A stretch of 64,000 bases of DNA from Prostheceraeus crozeri (Eukaryota; Platyhelminthes; Polycladida; Euryleptidae). Shown here piece after piece: positions 47,040-57,357 of the stretch. The notes below the pieces were generated by a model, which made no database searches, was not told the DNA's origin, and worked only from the letters and a program-made list of their open reading frames with translations. Within the stretch, counting starts at the first letter, position 1. Each line of letters opens with the position of its first letter. The DNA lies in assembly GCA_907163375.1 (NCBI GenBank), contig CAJQUW010007250.1:62001-126000 (forward strand), given 5' to 3'. A program made the translations under genes and the position numbers.

Positions 47040-48064
47040 GTAAGTGGTGCGATATAAACATGCGACATGGTAAAGTTAGCGAAAAATATGTTATCAACAT
47101 CACAGGTTCTTTATTTCTCACATCAAGAAAGCTCGAAGCTGTCGATTCATTTGACAGGTTGTTCAATTGAAAGAAATGATGTAAAATGCGTTATTATAAA
47201 ACCATGTATACTTTGTTTTAAATTTCAAAAATGTAATTGTTGAACCAAAACATGGCACGAGAATCGTAGGTGTATTGATATCATTATGGTAAAACTAATA
47301 TTTTTGTACTTTCCTTGATACTTAGCTTGGAAACACCGCTTACAGTAAACACAAATATGAAAGTGCTGATGTCTTCTTATGGAGGACTGTTTTAGGTAAC
47401 TTCTACTTTGATAATCGTCCTTTCAAAATGTGACAAAGAAAATTCACTAAACATTGGAAATCAATAAAAATACATAATGAAATCGATTTCTGAATTCATT
47501 GATGTGTCGTAAAATTGCACTTTAAATGATACTTTAAACTTCTTATGACAAAACAACAACTTAAGATCGTGTAGATTTGATATATTGTATTGTTGCCATG
47601 TGATAATCAGAGGTTGAAGCACTGATATAGCATTTTGACTTTGCGATATGGAGGGCGAAAAATCAAACTGGAGCACTAAAATCGTCATAAAAAATCACTA
47701 ATCTTTTTGTCTTTGAATTGGATTTCAAGTCGTTAAGTTAGAATTATAATCGGACTTTGAGGATTAAAAACTGAATAACTACAAATGCATACTGAAAATA
47801 CACATGTTTATATATACAATCACCATATGATAATGATCAAATTCAATTCTAGCTGACTATTGTGAGATATTGTGCTTTTTTGTCTTCTGACGCGATATGA
47901 GAGAGCGGAATTTTATTAATAGGCCGACTACATTGCTGCTGTGAATTGATTCTAGTGTGTCTGAAATCGACAAAGTTGTGATTGATATCGTGTAGAAGCG
48001 CTGGAAACATCCTAAAGTCACAGTAACCTTCGAATTAACTAACTAACTGAAATGTATATATTTT
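47040..48064. other. Intron sequence, nothing recognised
   Basis: AT-rich, no motif. Confidence 0.35.
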
Positions 48065-48067
48065 TCC

Positions 48068-48175
48068 AGCTCTAGTTCAGTTGGTAGAGCAGTGTTCTAG
48101 TTAACCTGCTTCGCAACTTCGAATCCTGACAGCCGCACATCTTTTTATGGCATTTTTTCTACCGTTTATTACAAT
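48068..48175 (+). repeat. tRNA-derived SINE, same family as 44440-44585
   Basis: AGCTCTAGTTCAGTTGGTAG (A box), TTCTAGTTAACC anticodon region, ACTTCGAATCCTGACAG (B box), then GCCGCACATCTTTTTATGGC shared with the other copy. Confidence 0.68.
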
Positions 48176-48256
48176 GCAGTGCTGATTTTATTTGTTTCAA
48201 AAATGTGATGATTTTTAGCAACATATTTCTTTAAATGTATATATCCTATTTTACAG

Positions 48257-48523
48257 CTATTACGGATGAATTATACCTGGCAAGAATACTTCAAAATAAT
48301 GACTGCTCGGATGGACGATGAGAGATTTCTGTGGCGACTACAGCTCGGAGAATTAGACCGAAACGTCGACAGTGGTCCGATCATCACGCAGCTTCATGAA
48401 CGTCTCGCAGAGATGGAGAGGGAAAGACTGGAGTTCATGGGGAAAATCGACGGTTTGACTACCAAAGTTGCTGAATCCGAAGAGAAGCTGCGAGTTAGCC
48501 AAGAAGAGAAGGAACAACTGCAG
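48257..48523 (+). CDS. Coiled-coil gene exon, first long coiled-coil block
   Basis: The acceptor CCTATTTTACAG and donor CAG/GTGAGA bound 267 nt (89 codons), open in phase 0 at both ends. It encodes LLRMNYTWQEYFKIMTARMD, a Trp/aromatic helix (RFLWRLQLGELDRNVD), then a classic coiled coil (QLHERLAEMERERLEFMGKI, KVAESEEKLRVSQEEKEQLQ) with heptad-spaced Leu/Met/Val. It is likely a dimerisation segment. No catalytic motif. The splice sites and lack of stops make this one of the safest exons here. Confidence 0.88.
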
Positions 48524-49411
48524 GTGAGATTGTAACGCTCACGTTGGTTGAGGAGTATTTTTACTTCCGTGAACAATTTGCGAATATGAAATACTACTAT
48601 TCAATATTTATAAGTAGAATCAATTAGCAACCAATAAGTAAGTCAGCTTTCTAGATTACAGAACCACCACCTCTACTGTAGTTGCAACCCGTTAGTTAAA
48701 TCTGCTCGCATTTCTGGAGATGAACTCTTACGACGGACATATGATTACTATTAAACGTGAAGAAAATACCTTTTCAATTTCACTTCTTCAACAATTTGAA
48801 ATGGAAACATAAACATGGTGCAAATCTGGGTTCCAGAAATATTGGGACACCTGAATTTCATGTGGAATATTGCTGTCAAATATAACTTTGTCATCCTTGT
48901 TGTGTAGAAAAGTCAACTTTTGTCAGAACAAATTTTATTTTTGCCGATTATTTTCACATAAGACAAACATCCCCGTCCACCTTGTCACTAAAAGTATCGC
49001 ATTCCTCAATTTGCAGTATTTTGTAAAATGTTGCATTCTTTTTATTCGAGTTTGTGCAGCATGATGATAAATATCGACATTTTAAATAACACTGCTCTGA
49101 TGATAATGAAATGATTCGTTCCCAGAAATATGTTGAACAGCTGAGTGTAGTTTGAATATGAAATAGGACACAAAACCGTTCAGCAATGCATTCACAGTTT
49201 CATTTATCGTTTTCCGCTCTACTGTAATATCAAATTTGATCAAAATACTGAAGTAATATTGTAGTTATGCTGATAATCTTTTTTCTTATAGTATTTACTG
49301 TAATTTATTCCTAGCTGGGCGCTGGAGGTTCACAAAAACATTGATGAGACACCATATCACAGGTTTGTGGACGGCAGTGAAAGTAGAATGATTGAATAGT
49401 GAGCTGCATCT
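48524..49411. other. Intron sequence, nothing recognised
   Basis: It ends in GCTGCATC (49404-49411), the target site of the hAT-type element. Confidence 0.35.
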
Positions 49412-50084
49412 AGTGATGTTCGGTTAGACCAATTTCTTAACCGTTCCCGACCGTACAGAAAACTTTGGTAACCGTGAGATCTTTAACCGTAACCAACCGC
49501 TAACCACGGATATATCCTACCAGTATCCAAATGTTCATCGTATGAACGTATAGACTGTTAGAATCATTATTCTAGATCACCTATTTACCAGTGATCGTAA
49601 TAGGCTACAACTTGTAATGTAGTTGTAGTTTCCTCCATGCACCCGGACATCATCATCACGTGAATCAAAAACTTCTTCGGGTGCTGATGCAATCAAAATG
49701 TTAAATTGCCAAAAATTTCCCCGTAAGGCTTTGAAAAATTGGCAGGTGAATGAAAGTACGATGAATTTCATAATGCAAGAGCATGAAGAATAAAAATCAG
49801 TGATACGCGGTAACGTGATCATGCCCGTGACACGTGGACTTCAGACAGATAAAATTTTATGCTGAAATGAAAAATATATAAACCAAATGGCTAATAGTTG
49901 AATCTGTTCACTTCCACAAAGGAAATATCATTCATACAACATGATAGCATCATTTTCTATACGCGACTTAGGTATGTCCTTTAGAAAGTGAACAGGGTGC
50001 TTTTCCGGTGATAACTAATAAAATAAAATTAAGTAAATTGGCTTACATTGTAAATGTACAATGCTCATATTTTAAGTATATTAA

Positions 50085-51380
50085 TTGCTAAGAAAATTGA
50101 TTACCAATATAATAAGACAATGGAGAAGCATTTTTGTGACTCGATTGATCAGCAAAGTAAAGTTTCAACGTCATAAGTCCCCCAATTGCTAGTTGGGAGA
50201 CGCAAACGTGATCAGACTTGAGATCAGGCTAGTTAGAGAGTGATGTGATTAGGATGACTTTTTCTGATGAAGGAGTCTTGACCCTGTGTAAAAAACGAAT
50301 TTCAAATTGCAAAGACACAAATAAGAAAGTGTAAAATGAGCCCGATACAATAGAATCTTCATAAAGGCACTTTGGAGAGCAGAAGTAGGCAAACATTTTC
50401 GCTGAAGGGGAGATGTCGAGGTCGAGGCTTCTGACAACTTCAAGATCAGCCCACAGAATTAAATATTTTGTTTATCTGCTTCGGTTTGCTAGAAGTGTGA
50501 TTAATACGAAATTGACGGCACATCGAGGAACTTATTAAGTGTGCAAAAAGGAATTCCTAATACCTTACAGAGATAGGAAAAAGTCGTGCGTCGCTTGCGG
50601 AATTAATGTGAGTTACAGCAAAGTGCTTCGATTGACAAAATTCCTTCAGATTCCAAGAATTCAGATCATTGCACACAGGTTTTCTCCATAATGTTGGCCC
50701 TTCCGATCATTATTAAAGAAAGTAGCAGGCGTACGAAAATGAGTTCACTTGATGATTTCACATCCTCTCCTCGGCATTGCTCACTGTATAGTGCATACAT
50801 TGAATCGAAGCCAGGCATCGATGTGTGTTTTGGTGTGTGCGAAGTGATATCACAGCACGCACTCATCTCTCACTGGCTCTGGTATCCTCTGCTGACAGCT
50901 TATTGTTTGTCATTTCCAATAGCAAGCGATACACGAATAATTATCCATTCGAGAAGGAGCAAGTTGTCTAATTTTGTGATGTGCCATTTCGACATTAAAG
51001 TTACATACAATCCTTCCCTTTTAGGAAACCGAAGCGCGCGCAGATGAATCTAATTATGTGGATCAGCCTTTTGGGCGTGTGCTTGCATTATTGAGTCGAG
51101 TGCGATGTTTTTCAACAATTTGGAAGTCCGTTCTGTTAGCAGCTTAGGGAACAGTTGAATCATGGACTACAATTCGCTCGAAGCGGATTCACAGAATGCA
51201 AAGAAAATAAACGACGCGTGTATTGCATTGACCAAACAGTTTTGTACTGCACTTGTGCTTCATGGTTAGTATTGGAGTTCTTTGTGAGCTGCACTTTAGC
51301 ACTTGACCCCAAGCGAGACCATGTGCCTCGAAATCTAATAGAAATATTCAATCTCATGAATACTGCTAAAATTTTGCCTG
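50085..51380 (+). repeat. Left copy of an inverted repeat pair
   Basis: Matches the reverse complement of 54715-56365 over its whole length outside the two insertions. Anchors: TCGATTGATCAGCAAAGT, GATCAGACTTGAGATCAG, CATTATTGAGTCGAGTGCGA, GAAATCTAATAGAAAT. It is interrupted by the hAT-type MITE at 50452-51060. Confidence 0.82.
50452..51060 (+). mobile_element. Nonautonomous hAT-type element, copy 2 (609 bp)
   Basis: The left end CACAGAATTAAAT and right end ATCTAATTATGTG are near-perfect inverted repeats. Target duplication GATCAGCC lies at 50444-50451 and 51061-51068. The uninterrupted partner at 55030 (minus strand GATCGGCC) shows the empty site. The first ~290 bp match 23520-23800 (e.g. 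AATACCTTACAGAGATAGG). Confidence 0.92.
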
Positions 51381-52216
51381 TCTGAATTCCAGTTTCTGTG
51401 TTACGGGTATGATCACCACGCGTCACTGATTTTCATCCTTCATGCCCTTACATTGTGAAGTTCATCTTGCTTTCATTCACTTGCCATTGACAAAGCCGTA
51501 CGGCGAAAATTCTGGCAATTTAATATTATGCTTCCATCAGTAACCGAAAAAGTTTTTGATTTACATGAGGCTACAAGTTGCTTCGCATTAGTGACAAAAT
51601 ACTCAATGGCAGCAGCCTGATGTGTCTGGGACAGCTTGTCCTACCTTGAGTCCTAACTATGAAGTGCACATTTTTATTTTGCTAAATTACGTGGATTAAA
51701 GAAGTTTGTCATATACAGATGTGGTTGTAAGCTGCAAATAGCCTATCATTAACCTATGGTACACTACATGAGTAAACTGTATATTTTATATCTTTCATGT
51801 GAGAAGCGCTTCACGATAAAAGCTACACCCCGGGCCAGGAGCTACTGCACACAATAACCGAAATAACTCCTCCAAAAGTCAAAATGCCATGTAAAGCGTT
51901 TTTATTACATATTGTATGTATATCAAATACTGTCTGTATACATATGCATCAAATGTAATGCATGTACGTATGTATATGACAATGTACTACAATTGTTACG
52001 ACAATTATAGCTGTCGTTACATGATGTACGTTACTGCATAATGATCAATGCTTCTCGCGAAAATTTAACTTTGATTAACCGCAATTGCTAATCGTAGCCT
52101 TGACCGACCGCAGCTGTCGTAGTTTTAACCGTACATCACTAGCTGCATCTTCAGTTGAAAAATGGGGACATACATGAATAGGTGCCATTTCATCTAATAT
52201 CAGGAATCATCAACAG

Positions 52217-52291
52217 GCTCAGTTCACATCCATCAACATCGACACGGCTTCCAATTTAAAGTTGTGGCCATACCTAGAACAAATTTGTGAG
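52217..52291 (+). CDS. Candidate 75-nt exon of the coiled-coil gene
   Basis: An acceptor CATCAACAG (or CTCAG 6 nt later) and donor GAG/GTACGC bound 75 (or 69) nt, open in phase 0, encoding AQFTSINIDTASNLKLWPYL then EQICE. It sits 76 bp downstream of the hAT-type element end. The acceptor lacks a strong pyrimidine tract, so confidence is moderate. Confidence 0.42.
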
Positions 52292-53108
52292 GTACGCAAT
52301 TAGCATTGTCACTAATTATGTGGTACATGTGGTCTCATATCAAAGAGATGTCTCTCATTCTTCAGGCCAGATCAGAAGTGTGTCTGTAACGCTGCTAGTT
52401 ATTTCTGTCCTTTTTATTACCACATCGCTGAGAATTCACAGAACATCTACGCAAAACTCAGCGTGACATGTCAGCCCCATCAAATACAAGCAAACATGAG
52501 TTAGATTTGATGTAGAATTCCTGAAGCTAATATCGATCAAAACTTGCTCTCATCTCATGATAAAATAATTAAAGTAGTAACACCATATAATTTTCTAGTT
52601 ATGTGGATCTAAGAATTTACGAGAGCATTTTGAATTTTGATCCATGGTTTTAACACAGGTATGCACATGAAAACAATATTCCGTGCTTTCCTGCATTCAG
52701 CAATAAACTATAGCAGGAAATCCATGGAGAAGAGAATTTACAGAAGAATTCCACTCCCAATATTCTCGTCAAACTTAACTTGACTTTCACATTAACTCTC
52801 ATCAGTTTGAGAGGAATCGGTTTAGCACACGAAGCAAATTTGTCAACACACTTCAGTTACTGAAAACCCGTTTCAAATTAAAATGTTTTTTACCGCCTAC
52901 TTCTTATGGATTGGAAAATAGTATGACATTTTCTGAAGATATTTCAACACAATTGATGCAGAATGACACTTCAACTCAGACAGCAATTTTCAGCAGATTC
53001 CGTATTTTCCGTAAATCCGTTGTGTATGGTAGTGAGTCGTCCAAAAATTCAATGAAATATAGGGGGTAGGGGCATCCAGATTTTCATAATTTATATTAAT
53101 GGTAGGAT
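52292..53108. other. Intron sequence, nothing recognised
   Basis: No motif-bearing frame before the LINE junction near 53115. Confidence 0.35.
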
Positions 53109-53114
53109 TTGTTC

Positions 53115-54236
53115 TTACCCGTTATTCATTACTACTTCCTCCGCGGTCGTTCTCAATCCGTGGCCATCTGCGGTCAGGAGTCTACTGCTCTACCCGTGCT
53201 CGCCGGCGTCCCCCAAGGCTCAGTCTTGGGTCCAAAGCTGTTCCTGGTGTTCTTGAGGGACATCGAGGACGGTCTGGCGTGTAGCTTGGACCTCTGTGCT
53301 GACGACAGCACCCTGCATAGAGTCATCGAGAGTCGGGCGGATCGTGTGACAGCAGCCGAAGCCATCAATACAGACTTAAACACCATCCATCGTTGGGCAG
53401 ATACGTGGTGCGCCAAGTTCAACGCCTCAAAAACTCGTGCGCTCACCATCAGTCGTGCTCGTGACGCCGCCAGTGCTCATCCACCGCTATTCCTCGCCGA
53501 GGAGCAACTGGTGGAGGTAGTACAACTCTCCATCGTAGGACTGACCATCACCAACCGTCTGTCCTGGGGCGCCCACGTGAGAAAGATCGCCATCAAGAGT
53601 GGCCAACAGCTAGGAGCCCTCCGTCGTGCTGCGAACTGCCTTCCACGATCTGCGATGCTTGCCGCCTACAAAGGAACCCTTCGCTCCCGCATGGAATACC
53701 TCTCACCTGTCTGGTGTGGTGGTCCCCTGACTGACTTGAGGCTCCTGTATCGAATACAGAGCCGATTTCTTCGACTAATGGACCTTCATGACCTGGACGC
53801 TAAGGACTTGAGACAGATGCGGCTTCAGCCACTGCATGAACGCTGGTCTGTCTCATCTTTGATCTTCCTTCTTCGAGCCGTGAATGGTGAGGCACCCCGT
53901 CCGATCCGCGACCTGCTCCCACGACCGGCTGAGTGGCGACGATCGACTCGTGCAGCTGATGCCGCGCACGAACTGGCTCTGAGTGTGCCGTCGTCTCGCA
54001 CGGCTCATCACTCTTACAGCTTCATTCCCCGGACTGTCAGACTCTGGAACGCTCTCCCCCACGAGCTGTTCGAGAGAGGTGTGACGCGTAAAACGTTGAA
54101 GACTGTGAAGATGTAATCCTTTTGAATGTACATGTAGTTCATTCCTATTTTTTTGCGGTGGATCTCGGTGTTCCTCACCAGATGTCACTGCCATAGGAGC
54201 ATCCCTTCTTGTAAAATAAATAAAAAAATACTTGCA
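53115..54236 (+). mobile_element. 5'-truncated LINE with intact RT C-terminal frame
   Basis: A GC-rich 335-codon open frame (53109-54116) without stops. RGRSQSVAI and LAGVPQGSVLGPKLFLVFL are RT blocks. The catalytic box reads LCADDSTL (CADD in place of the usual YADD/FADD). Then come FNASKTRALTISR, SWGAHVRKIA, YRIQSRFLRLMDLH and a C-terminal PRTVRLWNALPHELFE. The clade is Jockey/CR1-like, not resolved. A ~110-bp 3' UTR ends in an AATAAATAAAAAAA tail (54216-54232). The endonuclease and N-terminal RT are lost by 5' truncation. The intact frame and base composition unlike its flanks suggest a recent insertion into the intron. Confidence 0.88.
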
Positions 54237-54714
54237 GTCTATCAAACTGTCTGATAGCTTTAAATTGAATCAGAATTCAATATTCTATCACATGAAGCTT
54301 TGTTATTAGCTATTTGATAATGGACCAGTAATGCAATGTGGCATTTAATGAAATTAAAATTCTAGCATGTCATACCACCATTAAATATGAGATATTTTGA
54401 AGAAGATGTCCATTTTTCCCTCATAATCAAAAGTAGAACATATTTTCACCAAGAAGTTGGCGAGGAAGTATTTCGATCATATCAATAGTTGGTCTGCATG
54501 GAGAGTATTGTGGATGGCAATGTAAAAAGACTGTAGATGTGAACTGATATCTCAATGTCATATCACTAATACATAGTTATATAGAAGCAGTATCCCTTCT
54601 ATATTCATGGACTTCTAAATTACTACGAAAAATTATAGATATCTAGACGGCATAAAAAGTTGAATACAAAAGAAAAGTCGTGAAAAAGTCATAAGTTCAG
54701 ACAGTATTAATGAG

Positions 54715-56365
54715 GAAATAGTTATTAATGAGATTGAAGATTTCTATTAGATTTCGAGCTCAACGGTCATTACTAGGGGTAAAGTGCGACGGCTCAGATC
54801 ACCAAGAACTCCAATATAAAACATGAGTGCAGCAGAAAAAATTTGGTCGGTACAATACGAGTCGTTTCTTTTCTTTGATTTCTGTAAATCGGCTTGGAGC
54901 GGATTGTAATCCGTGCTTCAACTGTTTTAGAGATCAAAATCCTTATGCTTTTAATAGAATGGACATACAGATCGTTGAAAAACATCGCACTCGACTCAAT
55001 AATGTAAACACACTCCCAAAAGGCCGATCTTGAAGTTGTCAAAAAATCTACAACCTCTCCCTTCCACGAAAATGTTTGCCTGCAGATGTTCTTCAAAGTG
55101 TCTTTATGAAGATTTTATTACATCGGGCTCATTTTACACTTTTTTAGTTGTGTCTTTGTAATCTAAAATTCGTTTTTATACGGGGTTGAGAATCCTTCAT
55201 CATAAAAAGGCGTTCTAACTGGAAATGTCCATCATATCACTCTCTAGCCAGATCTCTTCTGAGGAAAAATGATATTTTTTTGCATCATTTTATTTTTGAA
55301 AAATGATATAAAATGATCTAACCAAAAATATTTGTTCCATTATATTTTCTAATCATGGATTCTTCGCAGTTTCTATTGAAGCAAATTTAGTCTCTCGCTT
55401 GTTCTACCGATGTCCCTCCCTCCCCACTGGTTGATTCATGCAGCGAAAAGCAGCTTGCTATTGTCTGGCAGTCTGTCTATCACACAGATTGTCTAACAAT
55501 GCAGGACGGCAGGTGCGCCAATTATCATGAATGAATTATTAGTAATATGTAAACGAGGCTTTGAAAATGCGAGTACGGTCAAAGCTCGACATTTTGGACT
55601 TAGATAATGAGGATTCTGGTTAATAGAGACCGCCGTTTTCTGAGATTAGCTCTAGGTTACATGTACAGTGTACATGTATATCTCATTTATTGCTGGTTAC
55701 TTCAGACTTCTAGTAAATGCCTATGATTGAACATTGAACTCATTAATAACTGTCCTGATGTTTTTGAAATCTTGACTGCTTTGAGACATACTGTTGGCCT
55801 AACGAACTGCATATTATAGGCATGTTTTGTAATTCGAGTGTATAAAGCTTAAATCAAAACTTGCGATGTCTAATGTATAGGCCATAGGCTCTACCTAAGT
55901 TTTGATATACAAGAATCTTTGTATGACAGAGCTACTTTCTTCCGCCTTCCATTATTTGAAATATATCGATACTGCATGCAATCTAAAATTAACTTCATTG
56001 CTAAGAGCAGTAAAAGTAGTATGGTAGCAGTATAAATCGAAAAATTCGTATGTCTAGATCTATTTACGGTTTAGGTCTACCTATATTTCATTATAAAAAA
56101 ACAAAATGATGTAAAATGATATCGTTTTATATCAATCTATAGAATTCGTAAAATGATGTCATTTTATATCATTTTAAAAATAAAATGATATCATTGCCGA
56201 TCATAGCTGATCTCAAGTCTGATCATATCTGCATCTCCCAACCAGCAATTGGTTGGATCAATGATGTCAAGGCTTCACTTTGCTGATCAATCGTGTCATG
56301 AAAATGCTTATTCACTGTCTCATTATATTGACACAATCAATTTTCTTACTGATTTGAATAATTAA
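54715..56365 (-). repeat. Right (inverted) copy of the repeat pair
   Basis: Reverse-complement partner of 50085-51380, split by an insertion at about 55257-56204. It has no insertion at the site where the left copy carries the hAT-type MITE. Confidence 0.82.
55257..56204. mobile_element. ~950-bp insertion with AATGATATAAAATGAT-rich inverted ends
   Basis: The left end carries CATCATTTTATTTTTGAAAA and ATGATATAAAATGAT. The right end carries the inverse (ATCATTTTAAAAATAAAATG and others), an inverted repeat of about 55-60 bp. It interrupts the inverted copy with AGCCAGATCTC on the left and AGCTGATCTC on the right, an approximate 9-10-bp duplication of one site in the uninterrupted partner. No coding frame. 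Confidence 0.7.
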
Positions 56366-56528
56366 TTGAAGTAGTCCTGATGAGGACTGATGGCGCTCTC
56401 CAATTTGTTGGTCTACAAATGCAATGCTGTTGTAACCATTGGATTAACCAACTCTTAAAAGAACTCAATTTAGCTTTCTTATGGGAACGAATTAAAATTG
56501 ATCAGCTTTGGCCTAGTAACTGGTAAAA

Positions 56529-56768
56529 GTGAAAGTCTTAGGACTTGCAACTCTAATAGCACTCATTTCTACTGTTAATGAACTACTGATTCCAAGCAAT
56601 GCTGCATACATGTGCAATGCAAGTGCCCAATATTCTGTATCGACTACTGATGCTAGTAGTGGAAATACAAAAGGACAATGGTCACCAATAGTTAAAGAAA
56701 TTATAAATGGATATTATAAAAGAGCAGGAAACCGATGGACAAAATGGAAAAGTGGATATTGGAAGTAA
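56529..56768 (+). other. Secreted-like open frame with poly(A) signal, no ATG
   Basis: An open frame with a hydrophobic start (VLGLATLIALISTVNELLIP, then SNAAYMC) resembling a signal peptide, ending AGNRWTKWKSGYWK and TAA. AATAAA lies 65 bp after the stop (56832). No ATG precedes it in frame: a TAA sits 4 codons before the GTG. It would need an upstream exon. Family unknown. Possibly a retrocopy or a chance frame. Confidence 0.28.
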
Positions 56769-57306
56769 ACAATAGAACTACCATGATGCAACCGCACCGA
56801 TTACACCGATGTGATACATATCAGAATCTGAAATAAATCATCAATTTTCTGTGTTCATACATTAGAACATTTATTCTCTTAAGCGTAATCCTGAGAAAGT
56901 CCATGCAATCTTGCCAACTGCTCAATGACGTGAGCATTATTACCTCTGTTTTATTATTTTCATTAATCGAATAAAATTTGCGGATTTTGCTCTACATTCT
57001 GTATTGTTTTCACTTGATAATATTCAGTAGCGAGCGTAGCATTCAACTTACTAACAGAGTTCGAGTTTTGTGATAGCAACAGTTTGTCGGTATCTTATCA
57101 GCCCTGTCACAAAGGAAGGTTCAATTCATTCCGTTCTGTGCGTCTAGCCCGCATCGGATTTTCAGCTATCATATCGCAAGGATTGTTACATCATTTTCTT
57201 AACGCAGGTATCAAATTACTGACACACATTAGGGAGTCGAATTCTTTTATCAACGACCATGCCAGCCGCTATTTTGTGTTTAGGAATTTATGTATTATCT
57301 CTGCAG

Positions 57307-57357
57307 CTTCAACAGCGTGAAACAAGTAAAAGTGGTGAAGAGGATGATGACACATAA
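57307..57357 (+). CDS. Candidate alternative terminal exon
   Basis: A very good acceptor (TGTATTATCTCTGCAG) opens a phase-0 frame LQQRETSKSGEEDDDT and a TAA stop. Joined to the previous exon it would end the protein early with an acidic tail, skipping 59688 and 63759. A weak GTAAAA donor inside would give phase 1. No AATAAA close downstream. Confidence 0.38.
   Translation, partial: LQQRETSKSGEEDDDT

Larger units (their letters stand above)
49412..52141 (+). mobile_element. hAT-type element, 2.73 kb, with nested insertion
   Basis: The left end TAGTGATGTTCGGTTA and right end TAACCGTACATCACTA form a 16-bp terminal inverted repeat with one mismatch. It is flanked by identical 8-bp duplications GCTGCATC (49404-49411 and 52142-52149), diagnostic of hAT insertion. 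No transposase motif was recognised inside. The interior holds the repeat block 50085-51380, itself interrupted by a 609-bp hAT-type MITE. Subtracting that leaves about 2.1 kb. Probably a nonautonomous or decayed copy. Confidence 0.88.
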
